A DNA stretch of 64,000 nucleotides from Terriglobia bacterium (lineage in GTDB: Bacteria > Acidobacteriota > Terriglobia > Terriglobales > Acidobacteriaceae), in the NCBI GenBank assembly GCA_020072585.1, contig JAIQGL010000018.1, positions 1 to 64,000 on the forward strand, written 5' to 3'. The notes under the pieces are model-generated. The model did not search any database. It saw only the letters and a program-made list of their open reading frames with translations, and was not told the origin of the DNA. Position 1 is the first letter of the stretch. Each line of letters begins with the position of its first letter. Both the position numbers and the translations under genes were made by a program. Of the stretch, positions 27,109 to 36,986 are shown piece after piece.

Positions 27109-28677
27109 ATGAAAAAGCCTCCTGCACAGGTAGATTTCATCGTGGTCGGAGCCGGCGTGGCCGGGTTGCGCGCGGCAATCGCGCTGGCAGAAGCTGGGAA
27201 GGTCCTGGTGCTGGCAAAACAGGAGCTCACGGAGTCGGCCACACAGTATGCGCAGGGTGGCATTGCTGTGGCCTTAAGCGATGAAGATGAGATCAGCCTG
27301 CACTTTCAAGACACCATCAATGCCGGCGATGGCATTGTGAACGCAGATGCGGCGCACGTGCTGGTGGAAGAAGGTCCGGACCGTATCCAGGAGTTGATTG
27401 ACTGGGGCACGCAGTTTGACCGTAAGGGCACGCGCCTGACGTTCACGCGCGAGGCGGCACACAGCCGGGACCGGATCCTGCATGCACACGGCGATTCCAC
27501 AGGCCGCGAGATAGGGCGCGCTCTCTACGCCAAAGCCTCAACGTTAAAGAATATTTCGTTTTCCGCGTTTGAATTCACGGCCAGCCTGTATATGGAAGCA
27601 GGCCGCGTTTGTGGAGTCAGGTTGATCTCAGGCGCAGGTGATATGCACACTGTTACCAGCGGAGCGGTACTGCTGGCCACGGGAGGCGCGGGCCACGTTT
27701 ACATCAATACCACGAATCCCGCGGTTGCCACGGCGGACGGCATTGCCATGGCTTTCCGTGCCGGCGCTGAAATCAGCGATATGGAGTTCGTCCAGTTCCA
27801 TCCCACGGCACTCTACTTAAAAAAAGCGCCACGGTTTCTTCTGTCTGAGGCCTTGCGCGGTGAGGGTGCTGTACTACGCAATTCCGAGCTGCACCGTTTC
27901 ATGCCGAAGTACCACGATGACGGCGAAATGGCGCCCCGCGATGTAGTGGCCCGCGCCATCGCCCATGAGCTGGAGGTTTGCCGCCTGAAAGAACCGGTAG
28001 TCTATCTTGACCTGACGCACCTGAAGGCAGACCACATCAAGGCGCGCTTTCCACGCATTTACGCTACCTGCCTTGAGCACAACGTGGACATCACGATTGA
28101 CCTGGTACCGGTCCGTCCCGCAGCCCACTACCTGATGGGCGGAGTCAGGACTGATCTGGAAGGGCGCAGCAGCCTGCCCGGTCTTTATGCGGCAGGTGAG
28201 GCAGCATGTACGGGAGTGCACGGGGCAAACCGGCTGGCCAGCAACTCCCTGCTGGAAGGTCTGGTTTTTGGAGCAAGAGCAGGCCACGCCATGCGCAATG
28301 AGAAGGCCAGCGGTAAAACCGCAGCAAAAGATGCCGGGCAGCCGGTGGCCGCCAGTGCGCCGAATTCGGATGCAGAGCATTTCATTCATAGCATTCAACA
28401 GCTCATGTGGGACAAGGTTGGAATTGTGCGGTCACGCCAGAGCCTGATGGAAGCGCTGGAAAGGCTGCAAACTTCCACGATGGAGACGCCGGCGCCAACG
28501 TCACGGCGCGCCTGTGAGGCCAGGAACATCCACACGGCAGCACTATTAATTACGCGTTCAGCACTGGCCCGGCTGGAGAGCCGCGGCGCCCACTACCGCA
28601 CGGACTATCCTGAACATGAAGACGCCAAGTTCAAAAAGCACTCCATTGTGGGGGAAAAAGGCGTGCGGTTTATATAA
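27109..28677 (+). CDS. nadB: L-aspartate oxidase
   Basis: 522 residues. It oxidises aspartate to iminoaspartate for NAD synthesis. FAD-binding GAGVAGLRAAIALAE lies at the N-terminus. Further signatures are QGGIAVALSDED, ATGGAGHVY, MEFVQFHPTALY, PAAHYLMGGV and GANRLASNSLLEG. The ATG at 27109 places the family N-terminus correctly; a longer frame starting at 26971 lacks homology. nadA and nadC are not in the window. Confidence 0.95.
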   Translation: MKKPPAQVDFIVVGAGVAGLRAAIALAEAGKVLVLAKQELTESATQYAQGGIAVALSDEDEISLHFQDTINAGDGIVNADAAHVLVEEGPDRIQELIDWGTQFDRKGTRLTFTREAAHSRDRILHAHGDSTGREIGRALYAKASTLKNISFSAFEFTASLYMEAGRVCGVRLISGAGDMHTVTSGAVLLATGGAGHVYINTTNPAVATADGIAMAFRAGAEISDMEFVQFHPTALYLKKAPRFLLSEALRGEGAVLRNSELHRFMPKYHDDGEMAPRDVVARAIAHELEVCRLKEPVVYLDLTHLKADHIKARFPRIYATCLEHNVDITIDLVPVRPAAHYLMGGVRTDLEGRSSLPGLYAAGEAACTGVHGANRLASNSLLEGLVFGARAGHAMRNEKASGKTAAKDAGQPVAASAPNSDAEHFIHSIQQLMWDKVGIVRSRQSLMEALERLQTSTMETPAPTSRRACEARNIHTAALLITRSALARLESRGAHYRTDYPEHEDAKFKKHSIVGEKGVRFI

Positions 28678-29176
28678 GCGGCGGCAGACTATCACGTTGG
28701 TCGCATTTTCGGTGAGAGGCGCGGCGGTTTCTGGTACGCCCCTTGGTCTTCATTTCGGGTGTCGATTGCAGCAGTGGTAACTACTCACCAAAAGCCAACG
28801 GGCCCCGGTTCCCCAGGGCCCATTTCAGATTGGAGAGTAGCGCTGTTAAATGATGGATATATCGTCTCACGATGAATAACGATCTGCAAGTTACTAGAAG
28901 ACGCCTCTGACACATTCAGATTTCCACAGGTCTATTGACCTTTTGAGGCCGTAATACCCTTTCGGCTGGGGACAGCCTGCCTTATGCCGGATTTACTAAA
29001 TGAAATCAAGGTCAAATAAGTTTTAAAAAAGACCTATTTTTTAGCAACTTCACGCACCCTTAATAATAGTATTGAGTATCATCCCCTTGGGCGTTGACTC
29101 CCTAAAGGGAAATAATCTGGCGGGTAAGTTGTTGGTCCGTTATTGGGCTCCGCGCAAACTGCTGAAAAGGATGGAC
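28678..29176. other. Intergenic region with long-range inverted repeats
   Basis: About 500 bases without a credible gene. A GGGCCC-type hairpin lies near 28799-28822. From 28928 to 29035 a nested inverted repeat is visible: AGGTCT (28928) and TTGACCTT (28935) face AAGGTCAA (29008) and AGACCT (29030), followed by an A/T-rich tract. It could form a structured 5' leader of the DUF4288 gene. No known riboswitch was recognised. Confidence 0.45.
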
Positions 29177-29554
29177 ATGTCCAACTCCCCCGAAATAGAC
29201 CGCTGGTATATCGCCGAACTAACGGAAGAAGTGACCCTGGAAGGCGATCCACAAAATGTCGTCCATAGGAAGACCCGCATCATCTTCGCGGATTCCCCCC
29301 AACAAGCCTATGAAAAAGCCCTGACCATGATTACGGAGCATGAGATTGTCTATCTCAATGAACACCGCAAGACCATCCGCACCCGTTTTTGGGGACTGCG
29401 GGAGATGAACCTGTCCAATGAGGACATGGACCGGGCGGGAATGCTGCCGGAAAGCCGCATGGGCACGGCCCGGCGCCGGAACGCAACCGCTCTTTCTCCG
29501 GAACAGCAGTTCGCGTTGCTGCTCTCGAGTAAGCCAGGCTCGCTTCCGAACTAG
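29177..29554 (+). CDS. DUF4288 domain protein
   Basis: 125 residues from the ATG at 29177, which has AAAGGA six bases upstream. The order of motifs fits DUF4288: RWYIAELTEEVTLEGDPQNVV, then FADSPQQAYEKAL and TRFWGLREMNL. The last 35 residues are a disordered tail. The frame stays open upstream to 29072 but that part does not look conserved. Cytoplasmic, role unknown. Confidence 0.75.
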   Translation: MSNSPEIDRWYIAELTEEVTLEGDPQNVVHRKTRIIFADSPQQAYEKALTMITEHEIVYLNEHRKTIRTRFWGLREMNLSNEDMDRAGMLPESRMGTARRRNATALSPEQQFALLLSSKPGSLPN

Positions 29555-29564
29555 ACTTACCCGA

Positions 29565-30497
29565 CTAGATTCCCTCCGAAGCAGGCCCCTCTTTTTTGGG
29601 AAATACTACTGAGGCGAGCACCGCTATCGCCAGCACGGCGGCAATCACCAGCAGCGCTGCCCATGTGGGAACTTGATACCTCTCCGGCAGCAGCATCTTA
29701 GTCCCAATAAACATCAGCACCACGGACAAGCCATAATTCAAATAGTGAAACAGTTTCATGAGGCCAGCCAGTGCAAAGTACAGTGAGCGAAGGCCCAGGA
29801 TCGCGAAGACATTGGACGTGTAAACGATGAATGGGTCCCGGGTGATGGCCAGGATCGCCGGAATAGAATCCGTGGCAAATAGAATGTCAGTGGTTTCCAC
29901 TACCAGCAGAACCACGAATAGCGGAGTAACAAAAATCTTTCCTTCTCGCCAGGCAAAGAAGCGCTTCTGTTCATAAGTTTCAGTAAGCGGTAAAAACCGG
30001 TGGCATAGTTTCAAAACAAGGTTGCGCGAAGGGTCTTGCTGGTCTTCTCCTCCCTTGCGCATCAATTGAAACCCGGTCCATATCAGGAAGACGCCGAAGG
30101 CGTAGAGGATCCAGTGAAAGCGCTGCACCAGCGCCACTCCCGCCAGGATAAAAATTCCACGCATAATCAGCGCGCCAATGATCCCCCAGAAAAGCACCGT
30201 CTTCTCTTCTTCAGGCGGAACTTTGAAATAAGCAAACAAAAGAATGAAAACAAATAGATTATCGACGCTCAGAGCTTCTTCCAGCAGGTAGCCGGTCACG
30301 AACTCCAGCGCCTTGGTGGCGCCCATCCAGTGGTGAACCAAAGCGGCAAAACCAAGCGCCAGCGCGATCCAAAAGGCGCTCATCAGCATGGCCTGCTTGA
30401 AGGGAACAACCTGGTACTTGCGGCTCGCGACCGCCAGGTCGAGAAACAGCAGAAGAAGAATTACCGCATTAAAAACGATCCAAAACCCGATATGCAT
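29565..30497 (-). CDS. TerC family integral membrane protein
   Basis: 310 residues, about nine membrane helices. The TerC signatures are SVDNLFVFILLF (helix 3) and ETTDILFATDSIPAI, each with acidic residues inside the membrane. TerC/Alx proteins export Mn2+ or supply metals to exported enzymes; older work links them to tellurite resistance. It follows the M28 peptidase gene by nine bases on the same strand, so no room exists for the yybP-ykoY riboswitch often found before such genes. Confidence 0.92.
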   Translation of the reverse strand: MHIGFWIVFNAVILLLLFLDLAVASRKYQVVPFKQAMLMSAFWIALALGFAALVHHWMGATKALEFVTGYLLEEALSVDNLFVFILLFAYFKVPPEEEKTVLFWGIIGALIMRGIFILAGVALVQRFHWILYAFGVFLIWTGFQLMRKGGEDQQDPSRNLVLKLCHRFLPLTETYEQKRFFAWREGKIFVTPLFVVLLVVETTDILFATDSIPAILAITRDPFIVYTSNVFAILGLRSLYFALAGLMKLFHYLNYGLSVVLMFIGTKMLLPERYQVPTWAALLVIAAVLAIAVLASVVFPKKEGPASEGI

Positions 30498-30506
30498 GGG
30501 TAAAAA

Positions 30507-31967
30507 TTAGTGTGATCGCCCGCGCTTGCCCTCTGCCCAAGACGACCATAGATCAAACGCCTTCATCTGATCGTCAAGGTGGGTTTCCTGCATGAGGCCT
30601 TCAATCTGTTTGCGGTCCTGGCGCGGGCCCAGCCGCTCCGGATTATCTGCAATTGCATAAGTAAGATACGCGGCAATAGCAATGTGTTTCCTGAGCTGGG
30701 GAAAATCAACTTTGTCATAAGTATCAGACGACGCGTGATAGTTGATCAGATAATTGGCTTCTTCCTGGTTGGCCACCAGATTAGGGACACCTTCAAGGAG
30801 AAAATCCATGTTGTCTGTGCCAACAAAAGCATCCGTGGTGAGGGTATTCGCGCCCAATTGCTTGATGGGCTCCAGCAAACGTGTAACAGGATCGACCAGG
30901 TCCTTCCGTCCCCCAAGAGAAAAGCCGGTAGTCTTGCCCGTGCCTTCGTCCCATGTGAGCATAGCTATGGTGTTGTCCAATTCGGCTTTGTGAGCGGTAG
31001 TGTAGGCAAAAGAGCCCACGTTGAGTTCTTCTTCGCCGGTAAACAGCACAAAGCGGATGGTCCGGCGGGGTTGCAGGCCGGCAGCCTTGATCGCGCGAAG
31101 CGTTTCGATTACAAGGGCGGCGTTGCAACCATTATCGAGAGCGCCGGTGCCAAGCTCCCATGAATCCAGATGCGCCCCGATCACCACAAACTCGTTCGGT
31201 TTTTCCTTGCCGCGGATCTCCGCCACCACGTTGTGGGCTGTTACCGAACCGCCGACATGGTTGGGGATGGAGTATTTGATCCGCACTGTTTTGCCCGCTG
31301 TCAGCAGGCGGGCAATGCGTTCGCCATCTTCACGGGCAAAAAGTATTTGCGTGAAATTATTAATGTGATCGTTGAAGCTGCCGATGTGCCGGTACAGCAG
31401 GTCCTGGTCACGCGTGGAAATAAACGCTATGGCGACCGCACCGGCCTTTTTGGCCGCGCTCAGCTTGTCAGCCTGGGTCAGGTATTCTTCGAAGAGATCG
31501 TCCCAGGTCTTCATGGTTTTGGAGTGGACCAGCGCAACTGCACCACGCAGGTGGGCGGCTTTCTGGAAATCCTCATTTGTGCCGGCGCCAACATCCACCA
31601 CCGGGACGCCTTCCGCGGGCGCGCTGGCAGGGACGGTCCACGTTAATGACACTGCACGAACGTGAAATCGCACCGGACTCACAACGTCTACCTGGGTGTT
31701 CCCTTCTGTCCACGATGCCGCCAGCTGCGCGGGTTCGGTATGGACATTTTCACCGCCCGCGGCCTTGAATGCGTCAACCCCCCATTGCTCGGCGCGCTCC
31801 ATGGCGGGAGTGCCCGGGACGCGGCCGCCAATCTCGTCCGTAAGCACGCGCAGGTTCTTTTCAAGCGTCGGCGACTGCTGGCCTTCCGCAATCAGTTTCT
31901 CCGCAGGCGACTGTGCCAGGAGATAGCAGGAAAAGAAAAACAACGTAAACGCAGAGAGTTTTCTCAT
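30507..31967 (-). CDS. Secreted M28 family zinc peptidase with PA-type insert
   Basis: 486 residues with a signal peptide (ending LLAQ). A protease-associated domain lies about 130-230. The M28 zinc ligands follow: GAHLDSWELGTGALDNG (His, Asp), TGEEE (catalytic Glu), TDNMDF (Asp) and NYHASSDTYD (His). The architecture resembles plasma carboxypeptidase Q and bacterial aminopeptidases. It probably trims peptides in the periplasm. It lies 9 bases upstream of terC in the same operon. Confidence 0.9.
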   Translation of the reverse strand: MRKLSAFTLFFFSCYLLAQSPAEKLIAEGQQSPTLEKNLRVLTDEIGGRVPGTPAMERAEQWGVDAFKAAGGENVHTEPAQLAASWTEGNTQVDVVSPVRFHVRAVSLTWTVPASAPAEGVPVVDVGAGTNEDFQKAAHLRGAVALVHSKTMKTWDDLFEEYLTQADKLSAAKKAGAVAIAFISTRDQDLLYRHIGSFNDHINNFTQILFAREDGERIARLLTAGKTVRIKYSIPNHVGGSVTAHNVVAEIRGKEKPNEFVVIGAHLDSWELGTGALDNGCNAALVIETLRAIKAAGLQPRRTIRFVLFTGEEELNVGSFAYTTAHKAELDNTIAMLTWDEGTGKTTGFSLGGRKDLVDPVTRLLEPIKQLGANTLTTDAFVGTDNMDFLLEGVPNLVANQEEANYLINYHASSDTYDKVDFPQLRKHIAIAAYLTYAIADNPERLGPRQDRKQIEGLMQETHLDDQMKAFDLWSSWAEGKRGRSH

Positions 31968-32079
31968 GCAGCCGATTATATCGGGGAGCAGGAAGAACCA
32001 GACAGGAGAGCTACGGTTTCCAGATGGACGCAGCCCCGCGATTTTTGTATGAAATCACGAAAGCTGCGTCGCGAAAGGA

Positions 32080-32673
32080 CTACTTCTTTTTGGTTGGCGG
32101 CTTTTTTGCCGGCTTTTCTTTGCCGGCAGGCGGCTCCATGGAAGCAGGGGCCGCAGAGGGTGGAGACACCGCACAATAATGGAGCTTCAATGCGGGAGTA
32201 CTGCCCCCTTCAAGCACGGTCAAAACGTACAGGCCATCGTATTCATTTTCGCCGATCGGCGGGACTTTGCCGGCCTGGGCACGCTCAATGACCAATGGCA
32301 CGGTATCACTATGGCCGACGACCAGAGCATTGCCGCCGGTGCCGTAAAACACATCGCGCACCAACGTATTTACGTCCTTGGCCGGAACCACCACGGGCTT
32401 GATGCCAAGAGCTTTGGCCGCGGGCTCGGCTGTCTGCTGTGTCCGCTTAGCGTCAGAGACATAGATGCGCTTGATGCCGGCTTCCTTCACGACCTGGGCA
32501 AGGCATTCGGCGCGTTGCTGGCCGGCGGGGCTCAGTAAAGCGTCCGGCGCGGCAGAGGCTTTCTCCGCATGGCGCACAAGAATTACGGTTGACATGCGCG
32601 GAGGTTGTTGCGCTGACGCTGCCTGGCCCAGCATCAAGGCGGGAAGGATGTAACGAAGTAGTGTTTTGCTCAT
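32080..32673 (-). CDS. Histidine phosphatase family protein, exported
   Basis: 197 residues. A signal peptide (ending ASAQQ) precedes a SixA/phosphoglycerate-mutase-like fold. VRHAEKA holds the catalytic RH motif and VGHSDTV the second catalytic His. The final 30 residues are Pro/Lys-rich (PAGKEKPAKKPPTKKK). A periplasmic phosphatase is inferred; substrate unknown. Confidence 0.85.
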   Translation of the reverse strand: MSKTLLRYILPALMLGQAASAQQPPRMSTVILVRHAEKASAAPDALLSPAGQQRAECLAQVVKEAGIKRIYVSDAKRTQQTAEPAAKALGIKPVVVPAKDVNTLVRDVFYGTGGNALVVGHSDTVPLVIERAQAGKVPPIGENEYDGLYVLTVLEGGSTPALKLHYCAVSPPSAAPASMEPPAGKEKPAKKPPTKKK

Positions 32674-32779
32674 GTGGCTCTGACTGCCTCCATCATTTCA
32701 ATAGCTTTTTCGGGCGCTGGCGGAACTCTGTTGCTCCAGAGAACGCCGGAGAGTTCAAATCCTGCGAACGATTTTCTTC

Positions 32780-33847
32780 TTATGACGGCACTTTCGGCGC
32801 CTGCGGAGGATTGTCTCCCATGCCGTTGACCAGCCGGATCGTCTCCAGAATCACATCACCGCTGATTTTCAAACTCTCAACGCTGAGTTTGTCTATCGTG
32901 TCTTGTGCAGTGTGGTGAAAGCTGTTGTTGTACCCATAATCAAGATCGATCAGATCGGCCACGGGCATGCCGGCCCGTGCAAAGGGCAGGTGATCGTCTT
33001 CCACAGAGGTGGTTGCGGTGAAAAAGTGTGACTGGTACCCCAGCCTGGTGGCGGCCTGAAGCGCCAGATTTTCAAGCCAGGGAGTGGAGTTTTCATCGCG
33101 GTAAACGCCCAGGTCGGCGTCACCAATCATATCTGCCAGCAGAAATGCCTTCACCTTTTTGCTGGTGCCGTCATCCTGCCATTTTTTGGCGAGATGCCTG
33201 CTGCCCCAGAGAGCATCGTCAGAGTGCCACTGCCGGGTCATGGATTCTTCTCCGTCCAGAAAGGCGATCCAGACACTGTAACCTTCCAGCTTTTTTCCGC
33301 GGAGTTGGTCGGCAATGGCAAGCAGCAGACCGGTGGTGGCAGCGCCATCATTGGCGCCGACAAAATTGATGTTGCGCAGCCAGTAGTTCGTTTCATAGTG
33401 CGAAGCCAGAACGATGATGCCGTCTTTGGAGCCGGGAAATTTGGCAATGATGTTGCGCATGGGGACCTTGCCAATGGAGGTTTCCGCTACAAATGCGTCT
33501 TCTTCCACCGTGTCAGCCTTGAGTTTGGCTTGAAGGTAGGCGCGTACCTGATCCATTCCCTTGCTGCCGTCCCAGCGCGGCCCGAAGGCGATGATCTCTT
33601 TGGTGTATTGCATGGCCCGTGCTGCATCCACGTGCATGGCAGGGCCAACGGGCTCGACGGGTTTTGCCGAGGTGTTATTGGCGCCCTGAATTATGGGCTG
33701 CGCGGACGGAGTTTCACTGGTCGCGGAAGCAGCTTTGTCTTTGGAACATCCCAGCCCGGTCAGGGACAAAACCAGGACTACTATCGCACTCCAACGTACA
33801 CACAAGATCACGCCTGCGCTCCTTGCCGCACAGATTTCAGATACCAC
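32780..33847 (-). CDS. M28 family lipoprotein, glutaminyl-cyclase-like
   Basis: 355 residues. A lipobox (LSLTGLGC) marks a lipoprotein with the mature Cys near residue 34. The domain (ASHYETNYW, FVGANDGAATTGLLL, FLDGEES, HSDDALWGSRHLA) follows the glutaminyl-peptide cyclotransferase branch of M28. It may cyclise N-terminal Gln or act as an aminopeptidase. It is 8 bases downstream of tatC on the same strand, so export machinery and this gene are likely cotranscribed. Confidence 0.88.
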   Translation of the reverse strand: MVSEICAARSAGVILCVRWSAIVVLVLSLTGLGCSKDKAASATSETPSAQPIIQGANNTSAKPVEPVGPAMHVDAARAMQYTKEIIAFGPRWDGSKGMDQVRAYLQAKLKADTVEEDAFVAETSIGKVPMRNIIAKFPGSKDGIIVLASHYETNYWLRNINFVGANDGAATTGLLLAIADQLRGKKLEGYSVWIAFLDGEESMTRQWHSDDALWGSRHLAKKWQDDGTSKKVKAFLLADMIGDADLGVYRDENSTPWLENLALQAATRLGYQSHFFTATTSVEDDHLPFARAGMPVADLIDLDYGYNNSFHHTAQDTIDKLSVESLKISGDVILETIRLVNGMGDNPPQAPKVPS

Positions 33848-33855
33848 AAGTCCGT

Positions 33856-34698
33856 TTAGAGCGATCTGCCACTTTCTCGGTCTTTTTCCTTGCGCTTATC
33901 TGCACGCTTACGCCGCTGCCTTGGGTGGACCAGCCAGACGATGCCGATGCTCAGGACATAAAGCAGGAGCATCGGCGCCGCGTAGATGCTCATGTTCATG
34001 ATGTCCGTGGTTGGGGTGAGGATGGCGGCGATCACGAAGAAGATCAGGACCGCACCGCGGATATGTTTGAAGAGGAACTTGGCGCTCACCACGCCCATGG
34101 CGCCGGCAAAACCGAGCACAATCGGCAATTCAAAGACAACTGCCAGACCAAGGATGATGGTGAGAAAGAGGTCTGTGTACTCGGTGATAGCGATCATCGG
34201 TTTCAAGTTACTGCCGCCCTGGCCGATCAAAAAATCCATGGCCACAGGAAATACGACCCTGTATCCGAAGTATCCGCCACTCAGGAACAAGCCGATCGAG
34301 AGAAAGAGGAATGGAAGCAGAAAACGTTTTTCATTCCGGTACAGCCCAGGGGAGATGAACCCCCACACCTGATAGAGAAGATAAGGACAGGCAATGAAAA
34401 TTCCCACAATCAGACCGATCTTCAGCTGGATATTGAAGGTATCAGTGGGGTTCAAATAGATGAGGCTGGTATCGAAATGGTGATCAGCCAACGCCTTCTG
34501 AATGGGCGCCACCATCTTGGAGATGACGGTATCAACTTTATACCAACCGGCGCCAACGCACAGGGCTATGGCTACAACTGAGTGGAGCACACGCCGGCGC
34601 AATTCTTCCAGATGCTCCATCAAGCTCATGGAGCCCATCTGGCGTGCTTCTCTTTCCTGCTTCTTTGGACTCTCGGGCTCGGCTACAAGTTCAGGCAT
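33856..34698 (-). CDS. tatC: Sec-independent protein translocase TatC
   Basis: 280 residues, six membrane helices. The N-terminal TatC signature SLMEHLEELRRRVL and the later YQVWGFISPGLYRNEKRF are present. It recognises twin-arginine signals such as those of MsrP and the HMA protein in this window. The start overlaps the tatB end by eight bases. The C-terminal tail is basic and hydrophilic. Confidence 0.95.
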   Translation of the reverse strand: MPELVAEPESPKKQEREARQMGSMSLMEHLEELRRRVLHSVVAIALCVGAGWYKVDTVISKMVAPIQKALADHHFDTSLIYLNPTDTFNIQLKIGLIVGIFIACPYLLYQVWGFISPGLYRNEKRFLLPFLFLSIGLFLSGGYFGYRVVFPVAMDFLIGQGGSNLKPMIAITEYTDLFLTIILGLAVVFELPIVLGFAGAMGVVSAKFLFKHIRGAVLIFFVIAAILTPTTDIMNMSIYAAPMLLLYVLSIGIVWLVHPRQRRKRADKRKEKDRESGRSL

Positions 34699-35002
34699 CG
34701 TAGTCCCGTGGGATGGTGTTCTTCATGCGCTCGGTGAGGCGATTCAATGCGCCCTGAATGGAGAGATCTTCATCTCCGGCGATCTTGGCCACTTCCGGCT
34801 CAATGTGCTTACGCGGGTCCGCCTCTTCCAGCTCAAGTTTGCGGATCTCCTCATGAATCTGGCCCTGGAATTCATTGCTGGCTCGTTTAAATTCAGCCAT
34901 AAATTTGCCCATTTGGCGGGCAATTTCCGGCAACCGCCTGGGCCCAAAAAGGAGCATGGCCAGGACCACCAGGAAGAACATCTCTGCAAAGCCTAGATTC
35001 AT
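34691..35002 (-). CDS. tatB: Sec-independent translocase subunit TatB/TatA
   Basis: 103 residues. One N-terminal membrane helix, the hinge FGPRRLPEIARQMG with Phe-Gly-Pro, and an amphipathic helix (FMAEFKRASNEFQGQIHEE) define the TatA/B family. Length and position before tatC suggest TatB rather than TatA. Overlaps tatC by eight bases. Confidence 0.9.
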   Translation of the reverse strand: MNLGFAEMFFLVVLAMLLFGPRRLPEIARQMGKFMAEFKRASNEFQGQIHEEIRKLELEEADPRKHIEPEVAKIAGDEDLSIQGALNRLTERMKNTIPRDYDA

Positions 35003-35271
35003 ATCGCTCAGTCACATAATACCGCAGGATTTGTTAGAAAAGAGCTGGATATTTGATTAACTTTTCCAATAAAAATGTTCCGCAGCCCGCACGGACAAAA
35101 CAGCATCTTAAGGGTAGTACAAAAGTTTACGCTACTTGCCGGACGGGCCAGAGCAGCAGGTTACGGAAGAACTACCGCCGGGACGAAATGCATGTAAAGT
35201 CCTGAGGGGAAGAGTGTTATACTAGGTTAGTTTCCGCAACCGGAGCTCAAGCTCAGCGGCCGAGGATATTC

Positions 35272-36906
35272 ATGTCTCGTGGATCAAGTCGTTCTCTTTT
35301 CTTTGTCCTTCTCGTTATTGTCACCTGCGGTTTTCTAGGCTCAGCGGCATTCAGCCAGCGCGGCAATCCGTCCTATGCAATGGGCGCTTCGGACAATGAT
35401 GTCCGCGACGGTCTGCGCCAGTTTTCCGAGATCTATAGTCTCGTGGAGCAGAACTATGCGGAGCCGGTGAATCCGGACAAGGCGATTTACAACGGCGCCA
35501 TCCCGGGCATGCTGCATGTGCTTGATCCGCACTCGAACTTTTTTGATCCCAAGTCTTACTCACTGCTGCGCGAAGAGCAGAGCGGCAAGTATTACGGCGT
35601 GGGCATGCAGATCGCGCCGCGCAACAACAAGATCATTGTTGTGGCTCCGTTTGCCGGCACCCCCGCCTACAAAGCCGGGCTGCGTCCGGGCGATGTGATC
35701 ATCGCCGTTGACGCCAAAGCCACGGACAACCTGAGCGTGAGCGATGTGGCCGATCTCCTGAAAGGGCCGAAAGGCACCAACGTCCACATTTCGATTTTGC
35801 GCGAGAGCAACGACAAACCTCTCGAGTTCAATGTGATTCGCGATGAGATTCCGCGCAACAGCGTTGATCTGAAATTCATGATCCGGCCGGGCATCGGCTA
35901 TATGCATGTGACCGCGTTCAATGAGACGACGGAGCAGGAAGTGGAAGACGCACTACAGGGGTTTGGCGAATTGAAGGGCCTGATCCTTGATCTGCGCGGC
36001 AATCCCGGCGGCCTGTTGAATGAAGGCGTGGGCGTGGCTGATAAGTTCCTGAAGAAGGGACAAGTCATCGTCTCACACCATGGCCGCAGCTCTCCGGAGC
36101 GCAGCTATAAGGCGGCGCGCGGCAATGGTGGAAAAGATTATCCCCTGGTTGTTCTGGTAAATCGCGGCACCGCTTCCGCCGCTGAGATTGTTTCCGGCGC
36201 CATACAAGACCACGATCGTGGATTGATTGTGGGTGAAGTAACGTTTGGCAAAGGGCTGGTCCAAACCGTGTATCCGCTCTCTGAGAATACCGGCCTGGCG
36301 CTGACCACGGCAAAATACTACACGCCCAGCGGACGGCTGATCCAGCGCGATTACACCGGAGTTTCACTCTACGATTACTACTACGCGCGCGAGCAGGAAG
36401 ATAATCCCAGCAACAACGCCAACACAAATTCAGCCACGCCTTCCAAAGAAGTGAAGCTGACGGACAGCGGCCGCACCATGTTCGGCGGAGGAGGCATCAC
36501 GCCGGACGTGAAAGTGAAACCGTTCAAGACCACAAAATTCGAAGATTCCCTGCTGGTGAAATATGCGTTCTTCAATTTCGCCAAGCATTACCTGGCGAAC
36601 CGCCACGTGGACAAGAGTTTTGACGTGAATGATGCGGTGATGCAGGAGTTCCGTAAATTCCTGGAGTCGCAGAAGATCCCATTTACTGAGGCCGACCTGA
36701 ATGAAGGTTCTGACTTCATCAAGTCCAGCATCAAGACGGAGCTGTTCATTTCCGAGTTTGGCCAGGAAGAGGGTTTGCGCGTGCGTGCGGAGAACGATCC
36801 GCAGGTAATTACAGCGCTCAACCAGCTGCCCAAAGCCAAAGAGCTGGCGGAAAACGCCAAAAAGATTGTGGCCCAGCGCGCAGCGGCACAGCAGTCCAAC
36901 CACTAG
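35272..36906 (+). CDS. S41 family C-terminal processing peptidase with PDZ domain
   Basis: 544 residues. A signal peptide or anchor precedes a PDZ domain (YGVGMQIAPRNNKIIVVAPF, AGLRPGDVIIAVD) and the S41 protease core with catalytic Ser in NRGTASAAEIVSGA and Lys in TFGKGLVQTVY. A CtpA-like envelope protease. After about residue 380 an extra domain of 160 residues follows. A terminator lies 20 bases after the stop. Confidence 0.93.
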   Translation: MSRGSSRSLFFVLLVIVTCGFLGSAAFSQRGNPSYAMGASDNDVRDGLRQFSEIYSLVEQNYAEPVNPDKAIYNGAIPGMLHVLDPHSNFFDPKSYSLLREEQSGKYYGVGMQIAPRNNKIIVVAPFAGTPAYKAGLRPGDVIIAVDAKATDNLSVSDVADLLKGPKGTNVHISILRESNDKPLEFNVIRDEIPRNSVDLKFMIRPGIGYMHVTAFNETTEQEVEDALQGFGELKGLILDLRGNPGGLLNEGVGVADKFLKKGQVIVSHHGRSSPERSYKAARGNGGKDYPLVVLVNRGTASAAEIVSGAIQDHDRGLIVGEVTFGKGLVQTVYPLSENTGLALTTAKYYTPSGRLIQRDYTGVSLYDYYYAREQEDNPSNNANTNSATPSKEVKLTDSGRTMFGGGGITPDVKVKPFKTTKFEDSLLVKYAFFNFAKHYLANRHVDKSFDVNDAVMQEFRKFLESQKIPFTEADLNEGSDFIKSSIKTELFISEFGQEEGLRVRAENDPQVITALNQLPKAKELAENAKKIVAQRAAAQQSNH

Positions 36907-36925
36907 ATTTAATTCGTTAGATTAC

Positions 36926-36956
36926 AGGCCTGCCGGGACGGCAGGCCTTTTTATTT
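36926..36956 (+). terminator. Intrinsic terminator of the S41 protease gene
   Basis: A perfect 9-bp stem AGGCCTGCC (36926-36934) with GGCAGGCCT (36940-36948), loop GGGAC, followed by TTTTTATTT. Confidence 0.85.
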
Positions 36957-36986
36957 GCCGCGCTTTTTTAAATGATGCCAGGCGAG

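Noticed and set aside
28935-29035. Possible c-di-GMP or other known riboswitch
   Set aside because: None of the conserved core sequences of known riboswitch classes could be matched.
30498-30506. yybP-ykoY manganese riboswitch before terC
   Set aside because: Only nine bases separate terC from the upstream gene.
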